Below, piece by piece: positions 9,226 through 18,181 of a stretch of DNA of 64,000 nucleotides; within the stretch, counting starts at the first letter, position 1, and each line of letters starts with the position of its first letter. The position numbers were made by a program, and so were the translations under genes. This stretch comes from Nitrospira sp. (lineage in GTDB: Bacteria > Nitrospirota > Nitrospiria > Nitrospirales > Nitrospiraceae). The notes under the pieces are model-generated. The model saw nothing but the letters and a program-made list of their open reading frames with translations, did no database searches and was not told where the DNA came from. Location: NCBI GenBank assembly GCA_009594865.1, contig VOPT01000001.1, positions 93,177-157,176 of the forward strand. The letters are read 5' to 3'.

Positions 9226-9873
9226 ATGGATGCCGATCACCCGAGTACCCCTTCCTCCCCTGACATGCTCGTCCCTCAGCCCTCCACCGATTCGACCCCT
9301 GCCGACGAACGGAGCTTTCACATCAGGCTCGCCGTCTTTGCCTCGGTGGTCATCGTCGCGGTGATCGGTGCATTCGTGGGATACCCGACGTGGCAGGAAT
9401 ACGTCTCACAGCAGGAAGCCAAACTCGAACTGCGTGCTTACGTGAACGTCCGCGCGCTCGGGCCGCCGGCTTTGAAGGAAGGCGTGCCGCCTGGAGTCCG
9501 GGACACGATCCTGAACAGAGGGCGGACGCCAGCCTACAACGATGCCATCCAGTCCTTCGTCACCGTGGCCGACTACCCGTTGATCAAGAATTTCGAGCGG
9601 GTGACCTGCCCCCCGGACGATTCACAACCGGACAAACGGAGGTGGTTCCTAGGGAAGGTCCCGCGAAGAGAAACGGTGCGCGAGACGCCGTTGACGGCCG
9701 AAGAGATCACGGCCATCCAGACGGCCAAGTCGGCGCTCTATTACCATGGGACCGTGTGCTACCGGGATATCTTTCACGAATCGCACCGCACCGACTTCTG
9801 TATGTTTTGGAAATGGGACGCAGGCCGCGTCAGTCCGTCGCTCTCCTGTGATCTGGGAAACAAGGCGGACTAA
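9226..9873 (+). CDS. Hypothetical single-pass membrane protein
   Basis: A 215-residue protein with a short Pro/Ser-rich cytoplasmic N-terminus, one predicted membrane helix (about residues 34-54, AVFASVVIVAVIGAFVGY) and a soluble, presumably periplasmic domain. The domain includes two cysteine-containing segments (ERVTCPPDD and GTVCYRD). ATG 9226 is preceded at ideal spacing by ACGAGGAGGT, which decides the start over TTG 9220. I do not recognise a family, and the flanking genes do not suggest a role. Confidence 0.7.
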   Translation: MDADHPSTPSSPDMLVPQPSTDSTPADERSFHIRLAVFASVVIVAVIGAFVGYPTWQEYVSQQEAKLELRAYVNVRALGPPALKEGVPPGVRDTILNRGRTPAYNDAIQSFVTVADYPLIKNFERVTCPPDDSQPDKRRWFLGKVPRRETVRETPLTAEEITAIQTAKSALYYHGTVCYRDIFHESHRTDFCMFWKWDAGRVSPSLSCDLGNKAD

Positions 9874-9944
9874 GCGGAATGTTGAACTGATGGCTGATGA
9901 TCTATGTCGGAGGAGGCCGCGCGCCGAGCGGTAGGAATGGCAGA

Positions 9945-10295
9945 TCACAGCACAAACACGTGGTCGACGAGGTACCGGCCTCCCTGCTGGACCAAAACCA
10001 TCTCCGCGACATAGTCGCCGGGCGAGCCGGTGAAGTGTTGCTTCCACACAATGGCAATGGAGCCGGGACGACGGAAGATGGCGACCGGCGCTCGCACGCC
10101 AAACGTGCCCTTCTCAGCCTGATACTGCCGGCACACCCGCTCGAGATAGTCTTTCGTCACGATGGCTTTCAGGCGATCGGTAAAATCCTGCACATGGCGG
10201 GCGTGGTCAATGGCCGTCGACGCCTCCATCAGATTGTCCATGATGGGATCGGCAATGGCCAGAATCTCCGCGTCGGATTTAGTCTCCAGATCCAT
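9945..10295 (-). CDS. Hypothetical protein, possibly NTF2/SnoaL-like
   Basis: A 116-residue soluble protein without signal peptide or membrane segment. An N-terminal helical part (IADPIMDNLMEA, then HARHVQDFTDRL) is followed by a run of beta strands ending YLVDHVFVL. This helix-then-sheet order suggests an NTF2/SnoaL-like fold, but no catalytic motif is visible and the fold guess is inference. It stands alone between the membrane protein above and the decayed region to its right. Confidence 0.6.
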   Translation of the reverse strand: MDLETKSDAEILAIADPIMDNLMEASTAIDHARHVQDFTDRLKAIVTKDYLERVCRQYQAEKGTFGVRAPVAIFRRPGSIAIVWKQHFTGSPGDYVAEMVLVQQGGRYLVDHVFVL

Positions 10296-10499
10296 CAGCG
10301 CCTCTTAAACATGTGTTCGGTGGTTGGTCTCGGCGCAAAGATACGGACGAGCACTGAGGAGAATCAATCAGGCGATATACGGTATTGTGGCGGGCAATCC
10401 GTCTCATGCGCTACTGCTGAAGCAGTCACAAGATGGCAATGAATTTGGGACATAGGCACAGGTAATCGGCACGCATGCCCGAACAATTCTGGCGTAATC
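10296..10499. other. Intergenic, nothing recognised
   Basis: No open frame, hairpin or recognisable motif was found in this short stretch between the hypothetical gene and the NUDIX pseudogene. Confidence 0.4.
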
Positions 10500-10831
10500 T
10501 TATTCGTTCATAAAACGCAGCAGTTCATCGAGAAGCGGCTGTTAGCCCGAGAGAATCTGTTCCCGAACGGTCGGCAGATCACACCAGACGCCGCGGTCGA
10601 CTTCGGGAGAGTATTGGGCCCGTCATCTCGCAGCCGGTGTCCTCCTGAAATTCGCGCAGTGCGACGGCTGCAGGGTCTCCCCCTTCAGCATATTCACCGT
10701 TCGGAATCGACTAGACCCCGGCATCCTTCTTCATCCAAAACGGCCCGCCCGGATGGACAAGAACGACTTCCAGCCTTCCGCCGCTTCTTCGACAGCGCAC
10801 AATTCCAGCGCTGAGTTTGTTGGTCCCGCAT
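10500..10831 (-). pseudogene. NUDIX hydrolase pseudogene
   Basis: Three blocks of a NUDIX hydrolase can be read leftward. The N-terminal block is SAGIVRCRRSGGRLEVVLVH, then PGGPFWMKKDAGV. Next comes part of the Nudix box (SIPNGEYAEGGDP, REFQEDTG). The C-terminal block is YSPEVDRGVWCDLPTVREQI, then PLLDELLRF. The gene is broken in several ways: a TAG at 10711-10713 sits where relatives have Trp before SIP; the segment between the Nudix box and the C-terminal block is missing, with a frame change; a TAA interrupts the C-terminus after ILSG; and the N-terminal ATG (10829-10831) is out of frame with the first block. The usual family members hydrolyse nucleoside diphosphate derivatives. It cannot make a functional enzyme. 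Confidence 0.8.
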
Positions 10832-10943
10832 GACCTCGACGCATTCGTCATGAACCCAGGACTGAACAAGCATCGCGCATTCACCGAGTGGCACGCTTCC
10901 GATTGGATGAATAAAAACCAGGGCTCGGTTTCGCCCGATTCTT

Positions 10944-11171
10944 CTACTGCACACTGAGCGCGATGATCAGGGGCTCGCCGTCTCTGGTCAACCAGGTCGC
11001 TTGCCCGTCGGTCAGGCGAGCGAGGACCGTGGCGGTAAACCAGGCTTGCTTCCGGCCGACACTGACGGCAAAGAGCAGCGTCCCCGGCCATTCCGGAGGA
11101 CTGGCTAGTGCCGCACCGGTCGCATGGGGAACACGTTGGACCACAAAGGGAAGAGGTTGACTGTTTTGCAT
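10944..11171 (-). CDS. Doubtful small hypothetical protein
   Basis: An open frame of 75 codons with plausible composition (central VSVGRKQAWFTATVLARL, ending LIIALSVQ) but no clear ribosome binding site and no recognised family. It lies in a region of gene decay, so it may be part of a broken gene. Kept only because no other feature explains the stretch. Confidence 0.25.
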   Translation of the reverse strand: MQNSQPLPFVVQRVPHATGAALASPPEWPGTLLFAVSVGRKQAWFTATVLARLTDGQATWLTRDGEPLIIALSVQ

Positions 11172-11593
11172 GAAAAGAGACCGGCTTAATCGCTCAGCGG
11201 ATGGATCACACGTACACCGGCCGTGTTCCTGAGCAGCTGCGACGAGACGCCAGCAAGGGAGCCGAGCACGTGGCGCGTACTGAAGGCCGCCCGATCCAGC
11301 GGCAATCCATGGTGCCCATATTTGAACTTTGGAATGGCCACCGCCGCGACCAGGAGGCTTTTAGCTCGACAGACCGAATTCGTTTTCGATAGCCCACGCT
11401 GAGGACCACACGTCGTGCATCAAGGACAGAGACTCGATGCGATAAACCTCGTGTGCCCACCCGGTTTTCTATTTCTGGAACGGGAGAGCCTCAATGCTGA
11501 GAGTGACGATCCGAGCCCGCGCCCTTGAATCTCAGCCCATGAGACGTGATCATTCGCTTTTCCGTCGGTTCGAGCATTGCTGCCGTTCGTTCT
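11172..11593. other. Decayed intergenic region, minus-strand fragments
   Basis: No intact gene. Reading leftward there are two short frames with protein-like composition: one ends HDVWSSAWAIENEFGLSS at about 11361 with an in-frame stop upstream near 11470, and another ends LLRNTAGVRVIHPLSD at about 11190. Neither has a start signal or a family I recognise. They may be remnants of lost genes. Confidence 0.3.
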
Positions 11594-11630
11594 GTATCCT
11601 TTTCGACTGAGGCTGTATCGGAAAGGATAC
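11594..11630. repeat. Imperfect inverted repeat
   Basis: GTATCCTTTTCGA (11594-11606) pairs with TCGGAAAGGATAC (11618-11630) around an 11-base loop, with one mismatch. It has no T-tract to make it an ordinary terminator and no neighbouring transposase. It could be a hairpin in a transcript, a regulator site or an insertion-element scar. The stretch from here to the operon start at 11938 otherwise shows only the C tract. Confidence 0.5.
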
Positions 11631-11904
11631 CGTGCCTTGACTGACAGAGGGCTCCGACTGTCCGGCTCTAGCGAGCCGAGACAAATGGCCATTCCTAAAC
11701 CCATGTCAGAACTCAAGAGTCCCAGAGTGGCGCGAAGAACGACTTGTTGTCAATACAAGCGGTACGTCCCTTGCCTTCCGCTCAGTCATGTTCGCTGGAA
11801 CAGCGTTACTTGTTTCTGGAAGCCGTGAGACGAATCGGTCACTTCACATCATCATGAAGGGCTGAGCAGATGTCGCCGCAGATTCAATTATCATCATCTC
11901 CCTA

Positions 11905-11915
11905 CCCCCCCCCCC
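11905..11915. repeat. Homopolymeric C11 tract upstream of the oxygenase operon
   Basis: Eleven consecutive C residues lie 22 bases upstream of the ATG at 11938. Tracts of this length are prone to slipped-strand length change, and this position is the likely 5' leader or promoter of the haem peroxidase/lipoxygenase/kinase operon. Confidence 0.7.
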
Positions 11916-11937
11916 GCCTTACCGGCATGAGGCCCGC

Positions 11938-13773
11938 ATGAAGCGCAAGGATCGCGCGTTAAACATCCTGGCATGGTGCTACCGACAGCTGAACCGCATT
12001 CTCCCCTGGTACCGCCTCCCCAAAATTCTCGGCATCGGCAATCTCGTCGCGCTCCGGCATGACCTGCGACGCTGGAACCTCTTTGACACTGGCCCCCTCA
12101 TGGCTGGCCACGGAACACGCCACTGTCCGTTTCACCGCAAGGACCTCGATGAACGACGGGCGGACGGCTCGCACAACGATCTTCAGCTCCCCTCTATGGG
12201 CAGCGCTGGTTGTCCCTTTGGTCGAAATGCTCCATTCGAGACCATCTCGTCGCCTGCCGAACCGGGTCTCGAAACACCGAGCCCCCGCGCCATCAGCCGG
12301 TTGCTTATGACACGCACGCAATTTATCCCGGCAACCTCCCTAAATCTCCTGGCCGCCGCCTGGATTCAGTTTCAGGTTCACGACTGGTTCGGCCATGAAC
12401 AGGAACATGAGGCCTCGGCTCCGATCCCACTGGCGGAAGATGACATTTGGCGCGACAATCCCATGATGGTCCGTCGTACCAAGGAGGCGGCTGGCGCGAG
12501 AAGTGGGTGTCCGGCCAAAATCCCGATCTTCCTCAATACAGAAACCCATTGGTGGGATGCGTCACAGCTCTATGGCAGCAGCGCACAACGGCAACTGGAC
12601 GTTCGCGGGCAACGAGACGGAAAACTCAAACTTGATCATGGACGTCTGCCGTCGATGGAGAAACTCGACGGGGAACTCCCTGGCATCGACCTCACCGGAT
12701 TCAATGACAATTACTGGATCGGCCTCAGCCTGTTTCATACGCTCTTTGCGCGGGAACACAATGCCATCTGCGAGATGTTACTCACTCACTATCCTTCGTG
12801 GACGGATGAGCAACTTTTCCAAAAAGCTCGCCTCATTAATGCCGCGCTGATCGCCAAGATCCACACGGTGGAGTGGACACCAGCCCTGCTCCAGCATCCC
12901 ACGCTCGACAGCGGCATGAAAGCCAATTGGTGGGGCCTGCTCGGCAAACAGATTCGAACGCGAATGGGGCGACTCAGCGACAGCGAAGTGTGGAGCGGGA
13001 TTCCGGGTTCGCCTCCTGATCACCATACAGCCCCCTATGCCATGACCGAAGAATTTGCTGCAGTCTACCGGCTGCATCCGCTCATTCCCGACGAGTACCG
13101 CTTCTTCTCGCTGACCGATTCGTCCTTGAGTCATTACAAATCATTCCCTGATATCCAGGGCAATCAGACCCGTTCGACCATCGAGAAAGTGGGCATCGAC
13201 AATGTGTGGTTTTCGTTCGGACTGGCTCACCCCGGACAATTGACGCTCGGCAACTTCCCGCGCTTCCTTCAGGAGTTCCGCCGCATCAAGCGATTGCCGA
13301 ACGGAGATCCCGATGTCTTGGACGTGGCGGCCATCGATATCTTTCGCGATCGGGAGCGAGGAGTTCCTCGCTACAATGCGTTCCGGCGCATGCTCCGCTT
13401 GAAACCGATCAAGAGCTTCAAGGCATTGAATCCAGAATGGGCCAAACATCTGCACGATCTCTACGAAGGCGATCTCGAACGACTGGACCTGATGGTCGGG
13501 CTCTATGCGGAAACACCGCCGCCTGGCTTTGCCATCAGCGACACGGCCTTTCGAATTTTTACGCTGATGGCGCCGCGCCGGCTCAAGAGCGATCGATTTT
13601 TCACGGCCGATTTTCGACCGGACGTGTATACATCCGCCGGCATCGATTGGGTGCAGGACCATGACCTCACGAGCGTATTGCTTCGCCACTACCCGTCGTT
13701 GGCGCCGGCCCTTCGAGGCCTCGGCAATCCGTTCTTCCCCTGGCACAACGTCCATGAGCCGGTGTCGCGGTAG
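11938..13773 (+). CDS. Animal-type haem peroxidase related to alpha-dioxygenase and cyclooxygenase
   Basis: A 611-residue haem enzyme predicted to oxygenate fatty acids. The distal haem motif VHDWFGHE places His148 over the haem. Further blocks typical of this superfamily follow: WWDASQLYGSS, then NYWIGLSLFHTLFAREHNAI, then KIHTVEWTPALL. The block EFAAVYRLHPLIPDEY carries Tyr377 and His380. The Y-x-x-H spacing equals that of the catalytic tyrosine and proximal histidine of prostaglandin synthase and plant alpha-dioxygenase, so radical-based fatty-acid dioxygenation is more likely than simple peroxidase activity (inference). No clear signal peptide is seen; the basic N-terminus may associate with membrane. 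It is the first gene of an operon with a lipoxygenase and a hybrid kinase, 78 bases before the next start. Confidence 0.85.
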   Translation: MKRKDRALNILAWCYRQLNRILPWYRLPKILGIGNLVALRHDLRRWNLFDTGPLMAGHGTRHCPFHRKDLDERRADGSHNDLQLPSMGSAGCPFGRNAPFETISSPAEPGLETPSPRAISRLLMTRTQFIPATSLNLLAAAWIQFQVHDWFGHEQEHEASAPIPLAEDDIWRDNPMMVRRTKEAAGARSGCPAKIPIFLNTETHWWDASQLYGSSAQRQLDVRGQRDGKLKLDHGRLPSMEKLDGELPGIDLTGFNDNYWIGLSLFHTLFAREHNAICEMLLTHYPSWTDEQLFQKARLINAALIAKIHTVEWTPALLQHPTLDSGMKANWWGLLGKQIRTRMGRLSDSEVWSGIPGSPPDHHTAPYAMTEEFAAVYRLHPLIPDEYRFFSLTDSSLSHYKSFPDIQGNQTRSTIEKVGIDNVWFSFGLAHPGQLTLGNFPRFLQEFRRIKRLPNGDPDVLDVAAIDIFRDRERGVPRYNAFRRMLRLKPIKSFKALNPEWAKHLHDLYEGDLERLDLMVGLYAETPPPGFAISDTAFRIFTLMAPRRLKSDRFFTADFRPDVYTSAGIDWVQDHDLTSVLLRHYPSLAPALRGLGNPFFPWHNVHEPVSR

Positions 13774-13851
13774 CAACCATGAAGAGGACCCTCGAAGCGA
13801 CGGCATCGAGCGCTGATCGCCGCCGTGGTTTCTTTCTCAGAGAGGATGCCC

Positions 13852-15450
13852 ATGTCCCTGATCACATCACTGCAATGGATGGTCCGTAAGGGGTTCTGGA
13901 ACGGCGTCGCCAGGGCAAAATATCGTATGACTCGTCCCAAGAACGTCACGACGGTGGCCGTGCGGCGATCACCGGTGACGCTGATTCCCTTCACAGAATC
14001 CTTTCCCGCCATTCCCGTTGCGGGCATCCGCGTCGCAAAGCAGGTCCCACAGGATGAACGGCAGGCAGTTGCCGAGATCATGATGCGCTTGTTTGCCAAT
14101 TTCTGCAGGGTGTGGTCTCCCATGCAGGCTGGAAGGCCTGACATTGCAACTAATCCCCATCAGGCTTTGGACGAGGCCTACAGCCGACCCCACCGTCGGG
14201 CAGTCTTGCGGAAGGCGGCTGCGGTCCGACTCGATCCGCAACGGATGCTGCGTACCCCGACAATGCCGGTCGAGCTCCAGATCCCTGCTGATTTGGGAAT
14301 GCTGGCCCTCCGTGGCCCCTATGCGGGATATCTCCGAAAGGCGTCCCATAGCCCCGATTGCTTCGAATGGGACATCGAGGGGCTCCGTTCGTACAGCCAC
14401 CATTCGGACCTCTACGCTCCCTGGGCCCATGTACTGTTCAAGGCGGATCCCGCGCAGGCCTCACTCATTCCCGTCCGGATACGGTGCGAACTCGGTTCGG
14501 TCCATCCCCGCGATGCGCACTGGGCGCTGGCCACGCGAATCGCCGTGTGCGCCGCCACGACTCATACGGCATTAGTTCGACATTGGACCTGGACGCACCT
14601 GATCGGAGGCGAGTATTTCTCAGCCGCCACCCGCACTCACCTGGCGCCAGATCATCCCCTGTGCCGGCTGCTGTGGCCCCACATGGTCGGCACACATACG
14701 AGTAATCGGCTGGCCACTCTTGGTCAGCTGATGCCCGACGGAGACTTTGAAGCCATCTATAGCCTGACCTATTCCGGATTATGCCAACTCATAGGGAAGG
14801 CCGGTCAGGACTTCAATCTACGCTCTTGCGATCCGGATGAAGACGCGCGTGATCGAGGGCTACTCGAGAGCGGGCTCCCGATGCAGACCTTCTGGAACTG
14901 CCGAAGAATCTTTCGGGTGTTTCAGGCCCACGCAGAACGGTATCTGCGGCTGTACTTTGCGGACGAGGACATCCGGACGGATCAGTCGATTCGCAATTGG
15001 CTGAGTGAGCTGACTCGCTTGTTGCCGAACGGGCTCGGCCTCGCCTCGGCTCCGCTGACCTGTGCCGCGTTGGCACGAGTGGTCGCTCGATTCATGTACT
15101 TGGCTTCCGTCCAGCATGAACAACTCGGCACACAACTTTGGAACTACCAGCTCTGGGCGCATACCCATCCCGTGCGGGTGTATCGTGATGGCCGTCGGCT
15201 GCCGGAAGATGTGTACCAACGGCTGGTCAACTCCAACTATGTACTCAATGTGGTCCGGGCGCCCCTGCTGCAGGATTATGCGCCGCTCGCGCTGGTAGAA
15301 ACCGGACGTCCTGAGCGGCACCCGCGCGCGGAAGCTGCCTTCGCGCAGTTGCGGGTTGATTTGGCCCGGCTTCAGCGAAAGATGGAGCGCAAACCGTGGG
15401 CACCCTGGACGCTATATCCAGCCGATCTCGAGGCGAACATCAATGCCTAA
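13852..15450 (+). CDS. Divergent lipoxygenase family protein
   Basis: A 532-residue protein with the lipoxygenase iron-site helix. RHWTWTH gives two ligand histidines (His244 and His249, the usual five apart), followed by the conserved ATRTHLAPDHPLCRLLWPH block. The later helix LASVQHEQLG carries the third histidine (His422). The position four residues on, normally Asn, is Gly426, and the protein ends in Ala rather than the usual ligand Ile. Lipoxygenases insert dioxygen into polyunsaturated fatty acids, and the preceding gene encodes another fatty-acid oxygenase. ATG 13852 is chosen because AGAGAGG precedes it at good spacing; the frame extends to 13825. Its stop overlaps the kinase start by 8 bases. 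The family call is firm, but whether iron is bound normally is open. Confidence 0.8.
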   Translation: MSLITSLQWMVRKGFWNGVARAKYRMTRPKNVTTVAVRRSPVTLIPFTESFPAIPVAGIRVAKQVPQDERQAVAEIMMRLFANFCRVWSPMQAGRPDIATNPHQALDEAYSRPHRRAVLRKAAAVRLDPQRMLRTPTMPVELQIPADLGMLALRGPYAGYLRKASHSPDCFEWDIEGLRSYSHHSDLYAPWAHVLFKADPAQASLIPVRIRCELGSVHPRDAHWALATRIAVCAATTHTALVRHWTWTHLIGGEYFSAATRTHLAPDHPLCRLLWPHMVGTHTSNRLATLGQLMPDGDFEAIYSLTYSGLCQLIGKAGQDFNLRSCDPDEDARDRGLLESGLPMQTFWNCRRIFRVFQAHAERYLRLYFADEDIRTDQSIRNWLSELTRLLPNGLGLASAPLTCAALARVVARFMYLASVQHEQLGTQLWNYQLWAHTHPVRVYRDGRRLPEDVYQRLVNSNYVLNVVRAPLLQDYAPLALVETGRPERHPRAEAAFAQLRVDLARLQRKMERKPWAPWTLYPADLEANINA

Positions 15451-18181
15451 CGGACCGATGGCGGAAATATCTGACCGCCCCGAAGCGATGGAGGAGCGGC
15501 CGTACTCGCTTTTAACGAAAGAGCACACCATTCTCGAACGTCCGCTGATGGCGTTTCGTCCATTCGGCATCGATGAGCAGAGACGCAAAATCGCGGACGT
15601 GAGCGGCACCCTGGTCTTGTCCAGCATTCAACACCTCGAGAAGTGTGTGGAAAAAAGCGCGGGGCGAGATGCTGCGGACGCCGCCGTGGAACAACTATGT
15701 CGGCTCCTGAACGAGCGTATACCGGACTCGGCGTACCATGTCACCTCCGCGTTTCTCAGGAAGGAATGGAACAGTTATTCCTATGAGTTCCTCAGTTACC
15801 TTCGCGAGTTCTGCAAACAACTCTCGGGCGATCCGGACTTCCATTTCAATACCGGCTTGACCAAGGTGATCTCTCCGGTCTTTCGTGTCCTGGCCAGACC
15901 CTTTTCATTGGCCCAATTCTCCCGGCTCGCCCTCTATTGGGCCCAGCGATATACCCAAGGGACCGTCGAATGTGAAGTAGCGGAGGTGACTGATCACTCG
16001 ATGATTTACCGCCTGCGCTTTACCGACCATACCCTCCGGCAATTCGGCCCCTATCTCAAAGCCTGCGCACAACAGGTCTGTGCATCGACAAAAGGCCGCA
16101 TGGTGGCCGCCCCCACGCTGATTCATGGAGGTCCGGCCGCCACCGTGACGGATCGGGCCTGCATCGTCGAGGGGGATCCCTGGTGCGAATGGGAGGTCCG
16201 ATGGCATCCCGAGCCAGCGCTGTCCTACTGGTTTTTGGGAGCCCTGCTTCCCGGCGTATTGGCGTGGACCTATCTCCGCCGCTACTATCCCGCCGTATCT
16301 GGAGTCGAGGCGCTGCTCGTTGTCCTGATCCCCATTACCATGACTGCGCTCGTCACCGAGCTTCGTCAACGCAGTCTAGCACGCCGACGTGAATCCCTGA
16401 TCCGGGAGCAAATGCAATTCGTAGACGCGCGGTACGAAGACTTGCGCGACGCCTTCGTGGAACAGGAGCAGACACGAGTCGAGCTGCGGCGTAAGGTCAG
16501 TCAACTCACAGCGCTCAATCGTGCGGGGCTTGGCTTCAACTCCACGCTGGACCGTGAATCCCTTGTGCAAACCGTTCTGGCTACCCTGATACAAGACTTG
16601 CACTACGACCGCGCGATGATCAGCTTTTACGACCCGGAGCGCCGCATGTTATACGGCGGACGGATCCTCGGCGTTTCGGAGGAGATTGCAGAATTCGTCC
16701 GGCGACGGGAATTGCTGGTTACCGATCCGGACGGGTTTCCGGCTTCCGCCCTGCGCGACGGCAAACCACTCCTCGTCCAGGATATCGCCGATCTTTGGAA
16801 GCACCTCCATCCGGCCAACCAGGAATTGGCGCTCCTCACTGGCACCAGGTCTCTGATTTGGGTCCCCCTGATCGCAAAGGGCCGGATCCTCGGGACTCTC
16901 ACGGTCGATCGTACGGCACCCAACACCTTGACAAGCGAAGACCTTGAGCTGATGGTGACTCTCGGCAACCAGGTCGCAATTGCCTTCGATAATGCCGCGG
17001 CCTATGCGCAGATCGAAGAAATGAACATCGGACTGGAGTCGAAAGTCCGTGAACGCACCGCCGAGTTGGAACGCGCCGACCGATCGCGATCACTCTTCCT
17101 TTCTCATGTCTCTCATGAGCTCAGAACGCCGCTGACCTCGGTAAAGGGATTTGTCGAAAATCTGCTCGACGGCCTCACCGGCCCGCTGAACGAAAAGCAA
17201 CAGCGGTACTTAAGCCGTATTGTGGACAATGTTGGCCGCCTCATTCGTATGATCAATGACCTCCTGGACCGCACCAGAATCGAAACCGGGCAATTGACGT
17301 TGTCGCCCGCCGAAGTTGATCTCGAACGCTGCATCGCCGAGGTCATCGAGCAATTACGCCCTCTCGCCTTGGAGAAAGAGCAACTCCTCACGACCGAATA
17401 CCCGTCGTCCCCTGTTATCGTGTGGGCGGACCGAGACCGGTTGATTCAGATCGTTACCAATCTCGTCCACAACGCCATCAAGTTTACACAGCGGGGAGGA
17501 CTGGTTTCAGTTCATGTCACCACGCCACAGTCTGGCCAGGCCAACGTTTGCGTCTGTGACACGGGGCCCGGCATTCCGCCAGAATTCCTCGAAAAAGTAT
17601 TCGATCCCTTCTTCCGCATGGGGCAAGAGGCACGCAGCGGATCGAAAGGCCTCGGGCTCGGGTTATCTATCGTGAAAACCCTCGTCGATCTTCATCATGG
17701 ACAGGTAGCTGTGCGCAGCCAACCAGGGGTAGGGACGGAATTCACCGTGGGGCTACCCATGATCCCGGCTTCTACACTCACATTATCCGATCAGACCACA
17801 GACAAACGTCTGCTCATTGTGGATGATGACCCCGACATTCGTCAGCTCCTCGTGGATCGCCTGAGCGCCGACGGGTATGAGGTCGTAACAGCCGTGGATG
17901 GGGCCCAGGCGATACAGACGATTCAAGAATGCCGATTTTCAGGAGTGCTCCTCGATATCGGCATACCTGGGATCAACGGTCTGGAGGTGCTGCGTCAGGT
18001 GAGGCAGTCGAACCAGCAACTTCCCATCATCATCATTACCGCCGCCGAATCGAAAGATCTTGCCGTTCATTCTATTAGTCTCGGTGCACAGGCTTATGTA
18101 CTCAAGCCGTTTGACTCGAAAGAACTTGAGCAGGTCGTGGACCATTGGTTTACGCGAGTGATGCTTAAGTCCAGTCCATAG
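15443..18181 (+). CDS. Hybrid sensor histidine kinase with GAF and C-terminal receiver domain
   Basis: A 912-residue hybrid kinase. An N-terminal sensory region (about 1-250) ends with CIVEGDPWCEWEV, reminiscent of V4R or haem-NO-binding-like sensor domains that bind small hydrophobic ligands or haem. Two membrane helices follow at about 255-310, then a coiled coil (315-365) and a GAF domain (about 370-525). The HisKA H-box FLSHVSHELRTPLTS has phospho-acceptor His558. The ATPase domain has N-box NLVHNAIKF and G-boxes DTGPGIPPE and GLGLGLSIV. A CheY-like receiver ends the protein, with Asp838 and KPFD. The start codon lies inside the last codons of the lipoxygenase gene (ATGCCTAA), so translation is coupled. 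It probably senses a cue linked to the two oxygenases; that link is inference from the operon. Confidence 0.9.
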   Translation: MPNGPMAEISDRPEAMEERPYSLLTKEHTILERPLMAFRPFGIDEQRRKIADVSGTLVLSSIQHLEKCVEKSAGRDAADAAVEQLCRLLNERIPDSAYHVTSAFLRKEWNSYSYEFLSYLREFCKQLSGDPDFHFNTGLTKVISPVFRVLARPFSLAQFSRLALYWAQRYTQGTVECEVAEVTDHSMIYRLRFTDHTLRQFGPYLKACAQQVCASTKGRMVAAPTLIHGGPAATVTDRACIVEGDPWCEWEVRWHPEPALSYWFLGALLPGVLAWTYLRRYYPAVSGVEALLVVLIPITMTALVTELRQRSLARRRESLIREQMQFVDARYEDLRDAFVEQEQTRVELRRKVSQLTALNRAGLGFNSTLDRESLVQTVLATLIQDLHYDRAMISFYDPERRMLYGGRILGVSEEIAEFVRRRELLVTDPDGFPASALRDGKPLLVQDIADLWKHLHPANQELALLTGTRSLIWVPLIAKGRILGTLTVDRTAPNTLTSEDLELMVTLGNQVAIAFDNAAAYAQIEEMNIGLESKVRERTAELERADRSRSLFLSHVSHELRTPLTSVKGFVENLLDGLTGPLNEKQQRYLSRIVDNVGRLIRMINDLLDRTRIETGQLTLSPAEVDLERCIAEVIEQLRPLALEKEQLLTTEYPSSPVIVWADRDRLIQIVTNLVHNAIKFTQRGGLVSVHVTTPQSGQANVCVCDTGPGIPPEFLEKVFDPFFRMGQEARSGSKGLGLGLSIVKTLVDLHHGQVAVRSQPGVGTEFTVGLPMIPASTLTLSDQTTDKRLLIVDDDPDIRQLLVDRLSADGYEVVTAVDGAQAIQTIQECRFSGVLLDIGIPGINGLEVLRQVRQSNQQLPIIIITAAESKDLAVHSISLGAQAYVLKPFDSKELEQVVDHWFTRVMLKSSP

